A DNA stretch of 35,856 nt from NCBI GenBank assembly GCA_005889475.1, contig VBGT01000052.1:1-35856 (forward strand), given 5' to 3'. Below are positions 15,366-23,951 of this stretch, one piece after another. Both the position numbers and the translations under genes were made by a program. The notes beneath the pieces are model-generated. The model saw only the letters and a list, made by a program, of their open reading frames with translations. It did not search any database and was not told where the DNA came from. Each line of letters begins with the position of its first letter. Position 1 is the stretch's first letter. This DNA comes from Chloroflexota bacterium (GTDB taxonomy: Bacteria > Chloroflexota > Limnocylindria > Limnocylindrales > CSP1-4).

Positions 15366-15391
15366 CGCGTCGCCCGTTCAGGGGCGGCGCG
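15366..15391 (+). terminator. Second hairpin before the acyl-CoA dehydrogenase promoter
   Basis: CGCGTCGCCC (15366-15375) pairs with GGGCGGCGCG (15382-15391), including one G-T pair, around a short loop. The downstream bases TCTTCAT are mildly T-rich. It may act with the 15326-15345 hairpin to insulate the next gene, whose own -10 lies at 15434. Confidence 0.4.
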
Positions 15392-15433
15392 TCTTCATAC
15401 CCGTTGGCGCTGAGATCGGCGCAGGCGCGCACC

Positions 15434-15439
15434 TAGAAT
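15434..15439 (+). promoter_or_regulatory. -10 element TAGAAT for acyl-CoA dehydrogenase
   Basis: TAGAAT ends 6 nt before the GTG start at 15446 and there is no Shine-Dalgarno sequence, so the transcript is probably leaderless. Confidence 0.55.
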
Positions 15440-15445
15440 GCCCGG

Positions 15446-16681
15446 GTGATCGACCTCCGCCCGACCGACGAGAACCGACTCGTCCAGCAGTCGGTGCGCG
15501 AGTTCACCGAGGCCGAGATCCTGCCGTACATCCGCGAGTGGGACGCGAAGGGCGAGGTCCATCGCGAGGTGTTCGCCCGAATGGCCGAGCAGGGCCTCCT
15601 CGGCGCGCCGATCCACTCCCGCTGGGGCGGCGGCGGGATGGACTACATCTCCTTCGCGATGATCTGCGAGGAGCTCGAGCGCGCGGACACGGCGTTCCGG
15701 GTCGTGCAGAGCGTCCACGTCGGGCTGAACTCGCTCACGCTGATGCAGTGGGCGACCGACGAGCAGAAACAGCGCTGGCTCGTGCCCCAGGCGAAGGGCG
15801 AGAAGCTGGCGACGTTCGGGCTGACCGAGCCGGGCGTGGGGACCGACGCGGGCAACCTCGCCTCGACCGCCCGGCGCGACGGTGATTCGTACGTGCTCAA
15901 CGGCCAGAAGATCTGGATCAGCCTGGCCGACGTCGCTGACCAGTTCCTCGTGTTCGCGTCGGTCGATCGCTCGAAGGGCCATCGCGGCGTGACCGCGTTC
16001 GTCCTGGAACGGGGCATGGAGGGCCTGTCGACCAGCACGCTCCACGGCAAGCTCGGAATCCATGCCGGGAACACGGGGCTGATCAACATGGACGACGTCC
16101 GCGCGCCGGCCGTGCACCGGATCGGCGAGGAGGGCGAGGGCTTCCTCATCGCGATGAGCGCCATCGACCAGGGCCGCTATACGGTCGCCGCGGGCAATGT
16201 GGGGCTCGCCCAGGCCTGCCTGGACGCGTCGCTTAGATACGCCCACGAGCGGAAGACCTTCGGCGAGGAGATCGGGAGGCACCAGCTGGTCAAGCAGATG
16301 CTGGCCAACATGGTCGCCGGCATCGAGGCCGGGCGGTTGCTCGTGTGGCGCGCGGGCTTCCTCAAGAACCACGGCATCCGCAACACGCGCGAGACGTCGC
16401 TCGCGAAGTGGCACGCGACCGACCACGCTGTGCAGAGCGCGCTCGATGCGATCCAGATCCACGGCGCGAACGGTTACTCGAACGAGTTCCCGGTCGAGCG
16501 CTATCTCCGGAACTCGAAGGCGGCCGTGATCTACGAGGGCACGAGCCAGCTGCATACGCTCATCCAGGCGGACTACGCCCTCGGCTACCGCGAGGATCGG
16601 CCCTTGCGCTGCGAGCCCCTGCCGGCCGAGGGCTACGAGCGCCTGCCGGCGGCCACGGCCGTGGCCGCCGGACGCGCCTAG
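15446..16681 (+). CDS. Acyl-CoA dehydrogenase
   Basis: A 411-residue flavoenzyme of the acyl-CoA dehydrogenase family, which oxidises acyl-CoA to 2-enoyl-CoA with FAD and passes electrons to ETF. Seen are FGLTEPGVGTDAG (124-136) for FAD/substrate binding, NGQKIWIS (152-159), YAHERKTFGEEIGRHQ (265-280), DAIQIHGANGYSNEFPVER (334-352) and the catalytic base E364 in IYEGTSQLH. This C-terminal Glu placement fits short/medium-chain and glutaryl-CoA-type members; chain length cannot be fixed from sequence. It stands alone apart from the GMC gene 58 nt downstream on the same strand. Confidence 0.93.
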   Translation: MIDLRPTDENRLVQQSVREFTEAEILPYIREWDAKGEVHREVFARMAEQGLLGAPIHSRWGGGGMDYISFAMICEELERADTAFRVVQSVHVGLNSLTLMQWATDEQKQRWLVPQAKGEKLATFGLTEPGVGTDAGNLASTARRDGDSYVLNGQKIWISLADVADQFLVFASVDRSKGHRGVTAFVLERGMEGLSTSTLHGKLGIHAGNTGLINMDDVRAPAVHRIGEEGEGFLIAMSAIDQGRYTVAAGNVGLAQACLDASLRYAHERKTFGEEIGRHQLVKQMLANMVAGIEAGRLLVWRAGFLKNHGIRNTRETSLAKWHATDHAVQSALDAIQIHGANGYSNEFPVERYLRNSKAAVIYEGTSQLHTLIQADYALGYREDRPLRCEPLPAEGYERLPAATAVAAGRA

Positions 16682-16739
16682 CCGGCTCCGAGACGCACGG
16701 CAGCGCGGATCGACGCGGCCCCGAGCCGGCACGGCCGAC

Positions 16740-18779
16740 ATGAGCGCGCTCACGGCGCCGGAGCAGGCGACGCTGCGCCTGCTCGCGGCCACCTTCGTTC
16801 CGGCGGCCGATGCCGATCGGGTCGCGACGATTGCGGCAGACGCGCTCGATCGCGCCGTCGATCCCGCGCAGCTCCGGCAGCTGCGGCTCGTCCTGCGCCT
16901 GCTCGAGCTCCCGATCACGAATCTCGCCACGGGGGCGGGATTCGTCGCGTTCCGCGACATGCCGCCGGTTGCGCGCGAGCGCACGCTCCTGCGCTGGTCC
17001 GCTTCCCCGCTCGTCCTCCGCCGCTCCGGCGTGAACGCCTTCCGGAAGCTGCTGACGTTCATCGCCTACGCCGATCCGGGGCCGCCCGACGCGCCCAATC
17101 CATTGCCCCGGGCCATCGGCTACGTAACCGATGACCCGCCGGTGCCGAAGGAGCGCGCCCCGATCCGGCCGCTGGTCGTCGATCGCGCCCCAAGTGCGCG
17201 GCTGTCAGGCGCGGACGAGCCGATCGAGCTCGAGGCCGATGTCGTCGTCGTGGGCTCCGGCGCCGGCGGGGGAGTCGTGGCGGCTGAGCTCGCCCGCGCG
17301 GGCCGGTCTGTCCTCATCGTGGAAGCAGGGCCGTTCGTCGACGAGGCGACCATGCCTCGCGACGAGCTCGATGCATACGGCCGGCTCTACCTCAACCACG
17401 GCCTCCTCTCGACCTGGGACGGCGCGGTGACGATGCTCGCCGGCTCGGGCGTCGGTGGCGGCACGCTGGTCAACTGGATGACCTGTCTCGATGCCCCTGC
17501 CGACGTTCGCGGCGAATGGGCGCGTGAGCATGGGCTGGATGGGGTCGACGGCGACGAATGGTCGGCCGACGTCCGCGAGATCGAGGCTCGTCTCGGCGTC
17601 GCAGCCGCGACGGTCATCCCGCCGAAGGACGAGCTCATCCGGCGCGGTGCGGCAGCGCTCGGCTGGGACGCCGGCGTGATCCGGCGGAACGCGACCGACT
17701 GCGGCGATTGCGGCTCGTGCCCGTTCGGCTGCCGCCGCGGCACCAAGCAATCGGGCATCCGGGCGCACCTCGCCGACGCGGCGACTCTGGGCGCGCGTGT
17801 TCTCGACCGGGCACGGGTCCGATCGATCATCCGCTCCGGTGGCGGCAGCGGGCCGGTGATCGGCGTCGCGGGCACGCTCGCACCTGACGGGTCCAGCACG
17901 GCCGGTCCCGAGGCGCCATCGCGCTGGTTCTCGGTCTACGCCCACCAGGTGGTCCTGGCCGCGGGCGGCCTGCGCAGCCCGGCGGTCCTCCAGGCTTCGG
18001 GCATCGCCCACCCGTCGGTCGGACGGCACCTGCGGATCCACCCGGTGTCGATCGTCGGCGCTTTGCACGACGAGCCCGTCGACATGTGGCGCGGCACGAT
18101 GCAGGCGGCTCGCTCGCTCGAGTTCGCGAGCGACGAGCCCGGACGGCGGCGCTACGTCATCGAGTCCGCGCCCGGCCACCTCGGCCTCCTGGCCCTGGTG
18201 CTTCCGTGGGAGGGCGCCACTGCTCACGCCGAGCTGATGGCCGGGGCGCGCCACTTCAGCCCGCTCATCGCGATCACCCGCGATGGAGGCGAGGGCCGCA
18301 CCCAGCTCACGCGGTCCGGCCGCGTGCGGATCGACTATCGCCTCGACGCGCTCGGGACGGCCACGCTCCGGCACGCGCTGCGCTCGATGGTCCGGATCGC
18401 GCGGGCCGGCGGGGCGCGGGAGATCCTCGCGCTCGGCTCACCGATGCTCCGCCATCGTGTCGATGCCGGCGACGGTGAGCTCCGCAGGTTCGACGACTTC
18501 GAGGACGCGGTGACGGTGACCGATTTCGGGCCACATCGGGGTACGGTCGCGTCGGCGCACCAGATGGGCACGATCCGCCTCGGCGCCGACCCAGCCGACC
18601 ATCCCGCGGACCCTCGCGGCCGGGTCCGTGCCGACGCTCGCGGAAGCGTCGTTCCCGGCCTCTACGTCGCGGACGCCTCGACGTTTCCGACGGGTGTCGG
18701 GGTCAACCCGATGATCACCGTGATGGCAATGGCCCGGCGAGTCGCCCGGACCGTGCTCGCGGAGAGCACGCCCGGCTGA
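16740..18779 (+). CDS. GMC family oxidoreductase, long-chain alcohol oxidase-like, with Cys cluster
   Basis: A 679-residue flavoprotein. The first 160 residues form a helical extension like those of long-chain fatty alcohol oxidases and gluconate dehydrogenases. The FAD Rossmann motif VGSGAGGG is at 171-178, and GSGVGGGTLVNWMTC at 235-249. C321, C324, C327 and C331 form a CxxCxxCxxxC cluster. The catalytic His lies in SAHQMGTIRLG and the Asn-Pro in TGVGVNPMITVMA near the C-terminus. It would oxidise an alcohol or sterol, reducing FAD. No ribosome binding site or -10 is seen before ATG 16740, which fits cotranscription with the acyl-CoA dehydrogenase. A lipid-alcohol oxidation role is an inference. 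Confidence 0.88.
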   Translation: MSALTAPEQATLRLLAATFVPAADADRVATIAADALDRAVDPAQLRQLRLVLRLLELPITNLATGAGFVAFRDMPPVARERTLLRWSASPLVLRRSGVNAFRKLLTFIAYADPGPPDAPNPLPRAIGYVTDDPPVPKERAPIRPLVVDRAPSARLSGADEPIELEADVVVVGSGAGGGVVAAELARAGRSVLIVEAGPFVDEATMPRDELDAYGRLYLNHGLLSTWDGAVTMLAGSGVGGGTLVNWMTCLDAPADVRGEWAREHGLDGVDGDEWSADVREIEARLGVAAATVIPPKDELIRRGAAALGWDAGVIRRNATDCGDCGSCPFGCRRGTKQSGIRAHLADAATLGARVLDRARVRSIIRSGGGSGPVIGVAGTLAPDGSSTAGPEAPSRWFSVYAHQVVLAAGGLRSPAVLQASGIAHPSVGRHLRIHPVSIVGALHDEPVDMWRGTMQAARSLEFASDEPGRRRYVIESAPGHLGLLALVLPWEGATAHAELMAGARHFSPLIAITRDGGEGRTQLTRSGRVRIDYRLDALGTATLRHALRSMVRIARAGGAREILALGSPMLRHRVDAGDGELRRFDDFEDAVTVTDFGPHRGTVASAHQMGTIRLGADPADHPADPRGRVRADARGSVVPGLYVADASTFPTGVGVNPMITVMAMARRVARTVLAESTPG

Positions 18780-18782
18780 AGG

Positions 18783-19799
18783 TCAGGCGCGTGCCCCCGA
18801 GCGGCCCTCTGCCGGCTCCCGGGCATTCACCGCAGCGGCAGGCTCCGGCGTCGCTGCGAGCCGCGCGCGAGCGGTCACGATGATCGCGACGGCCACCAGG
18901 ATGATCGCCGCTGCGACGATCGTCCTCGCGCTGACGCCCTCGTGCAGGAAGACGCCGCCCAGCGCCACCGCGACCACGGGGTTCACGTAGGCGTACGTCC
19001 CGACGAGCGACAGTGGCGCGTTCTTGAGCAGCCAGCCATACGCGGTGTAGGCGAGCATGCTGCCGAAGACGACGAGGTAGGCGATCGCGAGCACCGACTC
19101 CATCGAGATCCCCGACGGGTCGAACCGGCTCGGCTCGCTGACGATGAATGCCTCGACCAGGGTCACGCCGGCGCCGGCGAGCATCTGCAGGGCAGACGCG
19201 GTCAACGCGCTCGGCGGCAGCTTCGCCCGGTTGGCCGAGTAGATCGAGCCGTGTGCCCAGCCCAACGGTGCGAGGAACAGGATCAGGATGCCCAGCGAGT
19301 CGAACCGATTGGCGCCCACGCCCGCCGGCCACACGAGCAGCGCCGTCCCGAAGAAGCCGAGCGCGATCGCGCCGACCACCACGCGCGGGAGGCGCTGACG
19401 CAGGTACAGCCAGCCGAGCAGCGCGAACCAAAGCGGCATCATGGCGATGAGGATGGCGGCGATCCCCGACGGGACCGTCTGCTCGCCGAAGGATACGAAG
19501 CCGTTGCCGATGCCGAGGAGCAGCGCGCCGACGATCGCCGAGTCGAGCAGCTGTCGACGTGTCGGCCAGTGACGAGCCTCGGGATGGCGCAGCAGGTCGA
19601 ACGCGAGGAGGATCGCGCCGGCGATCGCGAACCGGATCGTGGCCATCAGGAACGGCGGGATCGACTCGATCGCGATCGCGATGCCCAGGTACGTCGAACC
19701 CCAGACGACGTAGATCACGGCCAGGTTCGCCGAAAGGGCGAGCCGGCTCGGCCCGCGGCGCGGCTCGGTGGCGGAACTTGGCATAGTCGGCTGGTCCAA
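18783..19799 (-). CDS. EamA family transporter, paralogue 2
   Basis: A 338-residue ten-helix transporter, the same length as the 5796-6812 protein and clearly its paralogue: both contain [28 protein letters not shown] and [19 protein letters not shown]. Conservation extends upstream to TTGGACCA and TAGAGT, which supports a TTG start at 19797-19799, 7 nt after TAGAGT. The in-frame ATG at 19784 is the alternative. Probable role: export of metabolites or amino acids. It ends 3 nt from the stop of the convergent GMC gene and is divergent from the winged-helix gene. Confidence 0.88.
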   Translation of the reverse strand: MDQPTMPSSATEPRRGPSRLALSANLAVIYVVWGSTYLGIAIAIESIPPFLMATIRFAIAGAILLAFDLLRHPEARHWPTRRQLLDSAIVGALLLGIGNGFVSFGEQTVPSGIAAILIAMMPLWFALLGWLYLRQRLPRVVVGAIALGFFGTALLVWPAGVGANRFDSLGILILFLAPLGWAHGSIYSANRAKLPPSALTASALQMLAGAGVTLVEAFIVSEPSRFDPSGISMESVLAIAYLVVFGSMLAYTAYGWLLKNAPLSLVGTYAYVNPVVAVALGGVFLHEGVSARTIVAAAIILVAVAIIVTARARLAATPEPAAAVNAREPAEGRSGARA

Positions 19800-19806
19800 G
19801 GACCAT

Positions 19807-19843
19807 ACTCTAGCGCAGTTCCGGCCGGCGCGCGAGATATCCT
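19807..19843. promoter_or_regulatory. Divergent -10 elements for EamA 2 and the winged-helix gene
   Basis: Minus strand: TAGAGT (19812-19807) ends 7 nt before TTG 19799. Plus strand: TATCCT (19838-19843) ends 8 nt before ATG 19852. The minus-strand element lies in GCGCTAGAGT, identical to the sequence before EamA 1, so the promoter was kept after gene duplication. Confidence 0.5.
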
Positions 19844-19851
19844 CGGGCGCC

Positions 19852-21042
19852 ATGTACCGGATCGATGCGGCCGAGCGCCGACGCCGGATCGGCGTTCGTC
19901 ACCACCTCGCGCGGAGGGCCGTAGCGGGCGACCTCGTACGGGTCGCTGGCGACCTCGTCGGCATCCACGCCACCGATCCGGCCTCCGTCTATCTCGGCCT
20001 CAGGACCCGCGTCCGTAGCCTCACCCGGGAGCAGCTCGGCACGGCTCTGTACGAGGACCGCTCCCTTCTGAAGATCCTGGGCATGCGCCGGACGATGTTC
20101 GTCGTCCCGGTCGCGCTTGCCGGCGTGATCCACGCGGCCGTCACGACCGCGCTGGGCGAGGGCGAGCGGAAGAGGCTGCTCGGCATGCTGGAGGGAGCCG
20201 GGATCACGACTGACCCGGCGCGGTGGCTCGCGAAGGTCGAGGCCGAGACCGTGGAGGCGTTGCATGAGCTCGGCGCGGCGACCGCGGCGGACCTGACGAA
20301 GCGGGTCGCCGGGCTGCGTGAGCAGATCACCTTCGGGGCGGGCAGGAAATGGCAGGGGACGGTGGGCGTCTCGACCCGCCTCCTGTTCCTCCTCGCCACC
20401 GAGGGCCGGATCATCCGCGGCCGGCCCAAGGGCACGTGGCTCAGCAGCCTGTACCGCTGGGCGCCGATGGACCGCTGGGTCGAAGGCGGGCTCGAGCCAT
20501 GGCCGCCGGAGCGCGCGCGTATCGAGCTCGTCCGGCGCTGGCTCGCCGCATTCGGGCCGGGCACGCGGCGCGACGTCCAGTGGTGGACCGGCTGGACGGT
20601 GGCGCGCACGAAGGCGGCGCTGGAGGGTGCCGGTGCGGTCGAGGTCGACCTCGCCGACGGCTCGGACGGCGCGGCGACAGGGTTCGCCCTCCCCGACGAC
20701 CTCGAACCGACATCGGAGCCCGACAGCTGGGTTGCGTTGCTGCCCGCGCTCGACACCACGACCATGGCCTGGGCCGACCGCGGCTTCTATCTCTGCGACC
20801 ACGCCCGGGCGCTGTTCGACCGCAACGGCAACGCCGGCCCCTCGATCTGGTTCGACGGCCGGATCGTGGGCGGGTGGGCACACCGCCCGAGCGGCGAGGT
20901 GGTGATGCGACTCCTCGAGGACGTCGGGCGGCCGGAGCAGCGGGCGATCGAGGCGGAGGCCGGGCGCGTCGAGCGCTGGCTCGGAACCGACCGGGTCGTG
21001 CCCAGGTTCCGCACCCCGACCGAGCAGGAGCTGGTGGCCTGA
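19852..21042 (+). CDS. Winged-helix DNA-binding protein of the AlkZ/YcaQ (HTH_42) family
   Basis: A 396-residue protein of the family that includes DNA glycosylases AlkZ and YcaQ/AlkX, which unhook crosslinked or bulky alkylated bases. The N-terminal block [20 protein letters not shown] (35-54) aligns with the catalytic segment, where AlkZ has Q-x-Q and YcaQ Q-x-D. Here the aligned residues read H39-A40-T41, so the usual catalytic Gln is absent. The middle has [12 protein letters not shown] and the C-terminus [16 protein letters not shown], also family-like. It may be a divergent glycosylase or a non-catalytic DNA-binding relative. The neighbouring Ogt-Ada gene also concerns alkylation repair. 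Confidence 0.85.
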   Translation: MYRIDAAERRRRIGVRHHLARRAVAGDLVRVAGDLVGIHATDPASVYLGLRTRVRSLTREQLGTALYEDRSLLKILGMRRTMFVVPVALAGVIHAAVTTALGEGERKRLLGMLEGAGITTDPARWLAKVEAETVEALHELGAATAADLTKRVAGLREQITFGAGRKWQGTVGVSTRLLFLLATEGRIIRGRPKGTWLSSLYRWAPMDRWVEGGLEPWPPERARIELVRRWLAAFGPGTRRDVQWWTGWTVARTKAALEGAGAVEVDLADGSDGAATGFALPDDLEPTSEPDSWVALLPALDTTTMAWADRGFYLCDHARALFDRNGNAGPSIWFDGRIVGGWAHRPSGEVVMRLLEDVGRPEQRAIEAEAGRVERWLGTDRVVPRFRTPTEQELVA

Positions 21043-21059
21043 TCCTGAGTGCACGGTGC

Positions 21060-21083
21060 GCCAGCCCGGGCGCCCAGGCTGGC
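21060..21083. terminator. Hairpin between convergent winged-helix and ogt genes
   Basis: GCCAGCC (21060-21066) pairs with GGCTGGC (21077-21083); the loop itself contains the palindrome GGGCGCCC. It fills most of the 43-nt gap between the two stop codons and can serve both directions. Confidence 0.5.
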
Positions 21084-21085
21084 GG

Positions 21086-21886
21086 CTAGGCGGCGAGCGA
21101 GACCGGCCTGCAGTGGAGGCACGGCCGGTAGCCGGCGCTTGAAGCGGCGACGAGGCTCGGGAACGTGACCCGGTGCTGGGGCGTGACCCGGCGGGCGTCG
21201 CGACAGGTCGGGTTGCACACGATGTGCGTCGTGTCCGAGCCGGTGAAGCGGTGCCCGGCGGCGGCCTCCTCCTCCAGCCAGCGGGTATCGAGGCCCTCCG
21301 AGCTGAGCACCCGGCGCTTCGCGTCGGGCCCGCCCATCGAGTACTGGCCGATCATCCCGTCGCTGCGAACCACGCGATGGCAGGGCACGACGAGCGGCAC
21401 GGGGTTGTGGGCGAGCGCCGTGCCGACCGCGCGCACCGCCTTCGGCTTGCCGATCTCGGCGGCGATCCAGCCATACGGCCGAACCTCACCGTGCGGGATC
21501 TCGAGCGCCTTCATCCATACCGCGACCTCGAACGTCGTGTGGCCGCGGAGGTCGAGCTTGATCCGGACCCGCCGGTTGCCGGCGATGCGGCTCCCGATCG
21601 CGCGGCCGAGTCGCTCAGGGACCTCGTCCGCCGCGGCGATGTCGCGCCCGACGTCGGCCCGGAACCGGGCCTCGAACGCGGCGCCATCATCCGCCCGGCC
21701 GATCCACGACACGCCGCGGCCGTTCCAGGCGACGAACGCCTGGCCGAGCGGGGTCTCGATCGGGGCGTAGCGATCCGCCAGGCCGGCATCGACCAGCGCC
21801 CCGAAGCCGACCGCCGGGGGAGCGGCGACCCGAAGGTCGCGCAGCGCGGCCTCGAGACCGGCGTCGCCGAGGGTCATGGTCGTCAT
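21086..21886 (-). CDS. ogt: O6-alkylguanine-DNA methyltransferase with C-terminal Ada-type zinc domain
   Basis: A 266-residue two-domain protein. Residues 1-207 are an Ogt/AGT suicide methyltransferase, with the acceptor Cys169 in VPCHRVV, the preceding HNPVPL, and GEVRPYGWIA in the DNA-binding helix. Residues 212-261 resemble the Ada N-terminal zinc domain: C224-x3-C228 and C256-x2-C259, with SAGYRPCLHCRP. In Ada this domain comes first, takes methyl groups from phosphotriesters and triggers the adaptive response; here it is placed last and without an AraC domain. It starts in an ATGA overlap with the ECF sigma gene, so the two are translationally coupled. The zinc domain may sense alkylation or simply aid DNA binding. 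Confidence 0.9.
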   Translation of the reverse strand: MTTMTLGDAGLEAALRDLRVAAPPAVGFGALVDAGLADRYAPIETPLGQAFVAWNGRGVSWIGRADDGAAFEARFRADVGRDIAAADEVPERLGRAIGSRIAGNRRVRIKLDLRGHTTFEVAVWMKALEIPHGEVRPYGWIAAEIGKPKAVRAVGTALAHNPVPLVVPCHRVVRSDGMIGQYSMGGPDAKRRVLSSEGLDTRWLEEEAAAGHRFTGSDTTHIVCNPTCRDARRVTPQHRVTFPSLVAASSAGYRPCLHCRPVSLAA

Positions 21887-22575
21887 CGGATTGCCTCCAG
21901 GGCGGGCAACAGGCGTGCCGCGCGGGCACGCGCAGGGGTGGTTGGCGGTCGCAGGGCGGGCGTTTCGAACGTGATGCGCAGCTCCCGGAGCCCTCGATGG
22001 ACCTGGGCCTTGATCGTGCCCTCGGGCCGCCCGAGGGCCTCGGCCGTCTCGGCGACGCTCAGGCCGTCGACATGTCGCAGCACGATCGCCGTCCGTACCG
22101 CGGGCGTGAGCCGGAGCAGCGCTTCTGCGAGCTCGCGTTGGGTCTCGCGCCGGTCGGCGCGGCGTTCGGGTCCTGAGCGGAGGTCGGCGGGTAGGTCGAA
22201 GCCGGTGTCGAGCATCGGCTCGAGCTGGTTCGGTGGCTGGCGGTCCTCGGCGCGTCGCCGCCGGTTGCGGGCGAGGTTGACCGCGATCGAAGCCAACCAC
22301 GGCCGGAGCCGCAGCGCCGCGACGCGCTCCCGCTGGTAGCCGCGCATCGCGCGGAACGCGCGAACGAGCGCGTCCTGGGCGACCTCCTCGGCGTCCCGTC
22401 GATCCCCGAGCAGGCGCAGCGCGATCGTGTACAGGCGGTCCTGATGGGCGTCGACGAGGACCGGAAAGGCCGCGTCGAGGTCCTTCGCGAGGCGCTTGGC
22501 GAGCGCGACGTCAGTGTCCATCGACCGGTTCAACACGACCGACAGCGAATCCGTTGCGGCCGTCGTGCCGGCCAC
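21883..22575 (-). CDS. RNA polymerase ECF-type sigma-70 factor
   Basis: A 230-residue sigma factor with only regions 2 and 4. Region 2: FPVLVDAHQDRLYTIALRLL, then DAEEVAQDALVRAFRAM and RPWLASIAVNLARNR. Region 4: LTPAVRTAIVLRHVDGLSV with the helix-turn-helix AETAEALGRPEGTIKAQVHR. No anti-sigma gene is adjacent. The GTG at 22575 lies 10 nt after the cupredoxin stop, so reinitiation is likely; ATG 22521 is an alternative giving 212 residues. Placed between a cupredoxin and an alkylation-repair gene, it probably controls a stress regulon that includes its own operon. Confidence 0.9.
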   Translation of the reverse strand: MAGTTAATDSLSVVLNRSMDTDVALAKRLAKDLDAAFPVLVDAHQDRLYTIALRLLGDRRDAEEVAQDALVRAFRAMRGYQRERVAALRLRPWLASIAVNLARNRRRRAEDRQPPNQLEPMLDTGFDLPADLRSGPERRADRRETQRELAEALLRLTPAVRTAIVLRHVDGLSVAETAEALGRPEGTIKAQVHRGLRELRITFETPALRPPTTPARARAARLLPALEAIR

Positions 22576-22585
22576 GCCCGGATGG

Positions 22586-22993
22586 CTACGAGATCGTGAT
22601 CGTGCCCTTCATGTTCGGGTGCACCGCGCAATGGAAGGGGAAGGTCCCCGCGACGGAGAACGCGAGGCTCTTCGAACCGCCCGCCGGGATGTTCGCGGAC
22701 ATGGCGCACGAGCCGTCGTCGAGCGCCACCTTGTGCGGCACGCTGTCGCTGTTCGTCCACGTGATCACATCGCCGACCTTCGCGTTGATCGGCTGCTGCC
22801 ACGTGTTGTTGGCCACGCCTTCGGAAACGGTCGTCGTGCCGGTCGAGTCGGCGCACGGTGCCGAGGCGGCGGTGGTCGCGGCCGGTGCCTGGGTGCCGCC
22901 GGCCGGCGCCTGCGTGGGCGTGCCGCCACCGGAGCAGGCGGCGAGGGCAAGAGCGGTGGCGAACGCGGCGATGCCTCGTGCGATGGGTCGCAT
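22586..22993 (-). CDS. Cupredoxin (plastocyanin/azurin-like) lipoprotein
   Basis: A 135-residue exported protein. Lipobox LALAAC (C20) is followed by a Pro/Ala/Thr-rich linker (about 21-47) and a type-1 copper domain. The copper ligands are visible as H87 (SVPHKVAL), C122, H125 and M128 (FHCAVHPNMKG). C47 and C96 could form a disulfide. Cupredoxins carry single electrons between membrane complexes; the partner is unknown. GGAGG lies 5 nt before the ATG, one of the best ribosome binding sites here. It is the first gene of the cupredoxin-sigma-ogt operon. Confidence 0.92.
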   Translation of the reverse strand: MRPIARGIAAFATALALAACSGGGTPTQAPAGGTQAPAATTAASAPCADSTGTTTVSEGVANNTWQQPINAKVGDVITWTNSDSVPHKVALDDGSCAMSANIPAGGSKSLAFSVAGTFPFHCAVHPNMKGTITIS

Positions 22994-23025
22994 GCAATCC
23001 TCCAGCGAGTCTGATCGTGCGCGCC

Positions 23026-23060
23026 ACGATAGCGCGACGCACTTCCGTACCTCGTATGGT
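23026..23060. promoter_or_regulatory. Divergent -10 elements for the cupredoxin operon and GNAT gene
   Basis: Minus strand: TATCGT (23031-23026), about 32 nt before the cupredoxin ATG, giving a short leader with GGAGG. Plus strand: TATGGT (23055-23060), ending 6 nt before GTG 23067, a leaderless layout. The two genes thus use different initiation modes from one 73-nt gap. Confidence 0.45.
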
Positions 23061-23066
23061 TCGCCG

Positions 23067-23951
23067 GTGGGCGGCGTTCGGATCTTGGATCCCGACCTTG
23101 CCCGCCGCCTCGTGCTCCACGAGGCACGCGCGCAGCAGACCCCGGCGCGCGAGCTACGCGACCTGGGCGACGGCTGGCTGCTCCACGATCCGAGCGACGC
23201 GGAGCCGTTCTGGAACCGGCTGATCGCGCCGAACTGGCCAGCCGAGCCGATCGCGTTCGACCGGCGCCTGGACGAGATCATCACGCTCTTCGCCACGCTC
23301 GCCCGCCTGCCGCACGTTCGGCCACTCCCGGTCGGCGGCGAGCCCGAGGACCTCGCCCATCGCCTGGAGCTCGCCGGCTTCGAGACGATGGGCGCCGACC
23401 AACGGATGGTCCTCGTCGAGCCCGAGCGCGTCGTTGACCTGCTAGCCGCCGCGGAGGCTCGAGTCGCTGCGGCCTTCGGAAGTCGCGCGGTCGCCGTCTC
23501 AGGCCACGACCTCGGCTCGACAAACACCCGCGAGCGCCGGCGCTGGGCCGAGCGACGGCACTGGGCAACCGATGCTTCGCTGGTCCTCGCCGAGGCCTTC
23601 GGCGTCGAGCCGGCTCGACGGCTCGCGCTCGAGAACGACGTGCTGGCGTGCATCTCCCGCCCGGGCTGCGCGATGCTGCTGCTGCGTGTCGATGGCGAGC
23701 CCGCGGCGATCGCCCGACGGGCCACCAGCGAGGAGGGCAGCTACCTATCCTCGATCGGCACGCGGCCCAGGTTCCGCCGCGCGGGCCTCGGCGCGTTGGC
23801 GACCGCGATCCTGCTGCGGGATGCACTCGCCGCCGGCGGCCCCGCGGTCCACCTGGCGGTCGAGTCGGACAACGAGGCGGCCCGGCTCCTGTACGAAGGG
23901 CTCGGCTTCGCGCTCGTGGGTGAGCCGGCCCCCGACCTCCTGCTGCGATGA
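23067..23951 (+). CDS. GNAT family N-acetyltransferase
   Basis: A 294-residue protein. The C-terminal half is a GNAT domain: VDGEPAAIARRATSEEGSYL, then the acetyl-CoA-binding motif A SIGTRPRFRRAGLGALATAIL (about 229-249, with RxxGxG), then LAVESDNEAARLLYEGLGFALVG, the usual motif B. The N-terminal half (1-130) probably determines the acceptor or is a degenerate second GNAT fold. The acceptor is unknown. The GTG start at 23067 is placed 6 nt after TATGGT. The stop overlaps the next ATG by 4 nt. Confidence 0.85.
   Translation: MGGVRILDPDLARRLVLHEARAQQTPARELRDLGDGWLLHDPSDAEPFWNRLIAPNWPAEPIAFDRRLDEIITLFATLARLPHVRPLPVGGEPEDLAHRLELAGFETMGADQRMVLVEPERVVDLLAAAEARVAAAFGSRAVAVSGHDLGSTNTRERRRWAERRHWATDASLVLAEAFGVEPARRLALENDVLACISRPGCAMLLLRVDGEPAAIARRATSEEGSYLSSIGTRPRFRRAGLGALATAILLRDALAAGGPAVHLAVESDNEAARLLYEGLGFALVGEPAPDLLLR

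Noticed and set aside
15395-17062. 555-residue minus-strand open frame
   Set aside because: It is the antisense shadow of the acyl-CoA dehydrogenase gene, which has all family motifs on the plus strand.
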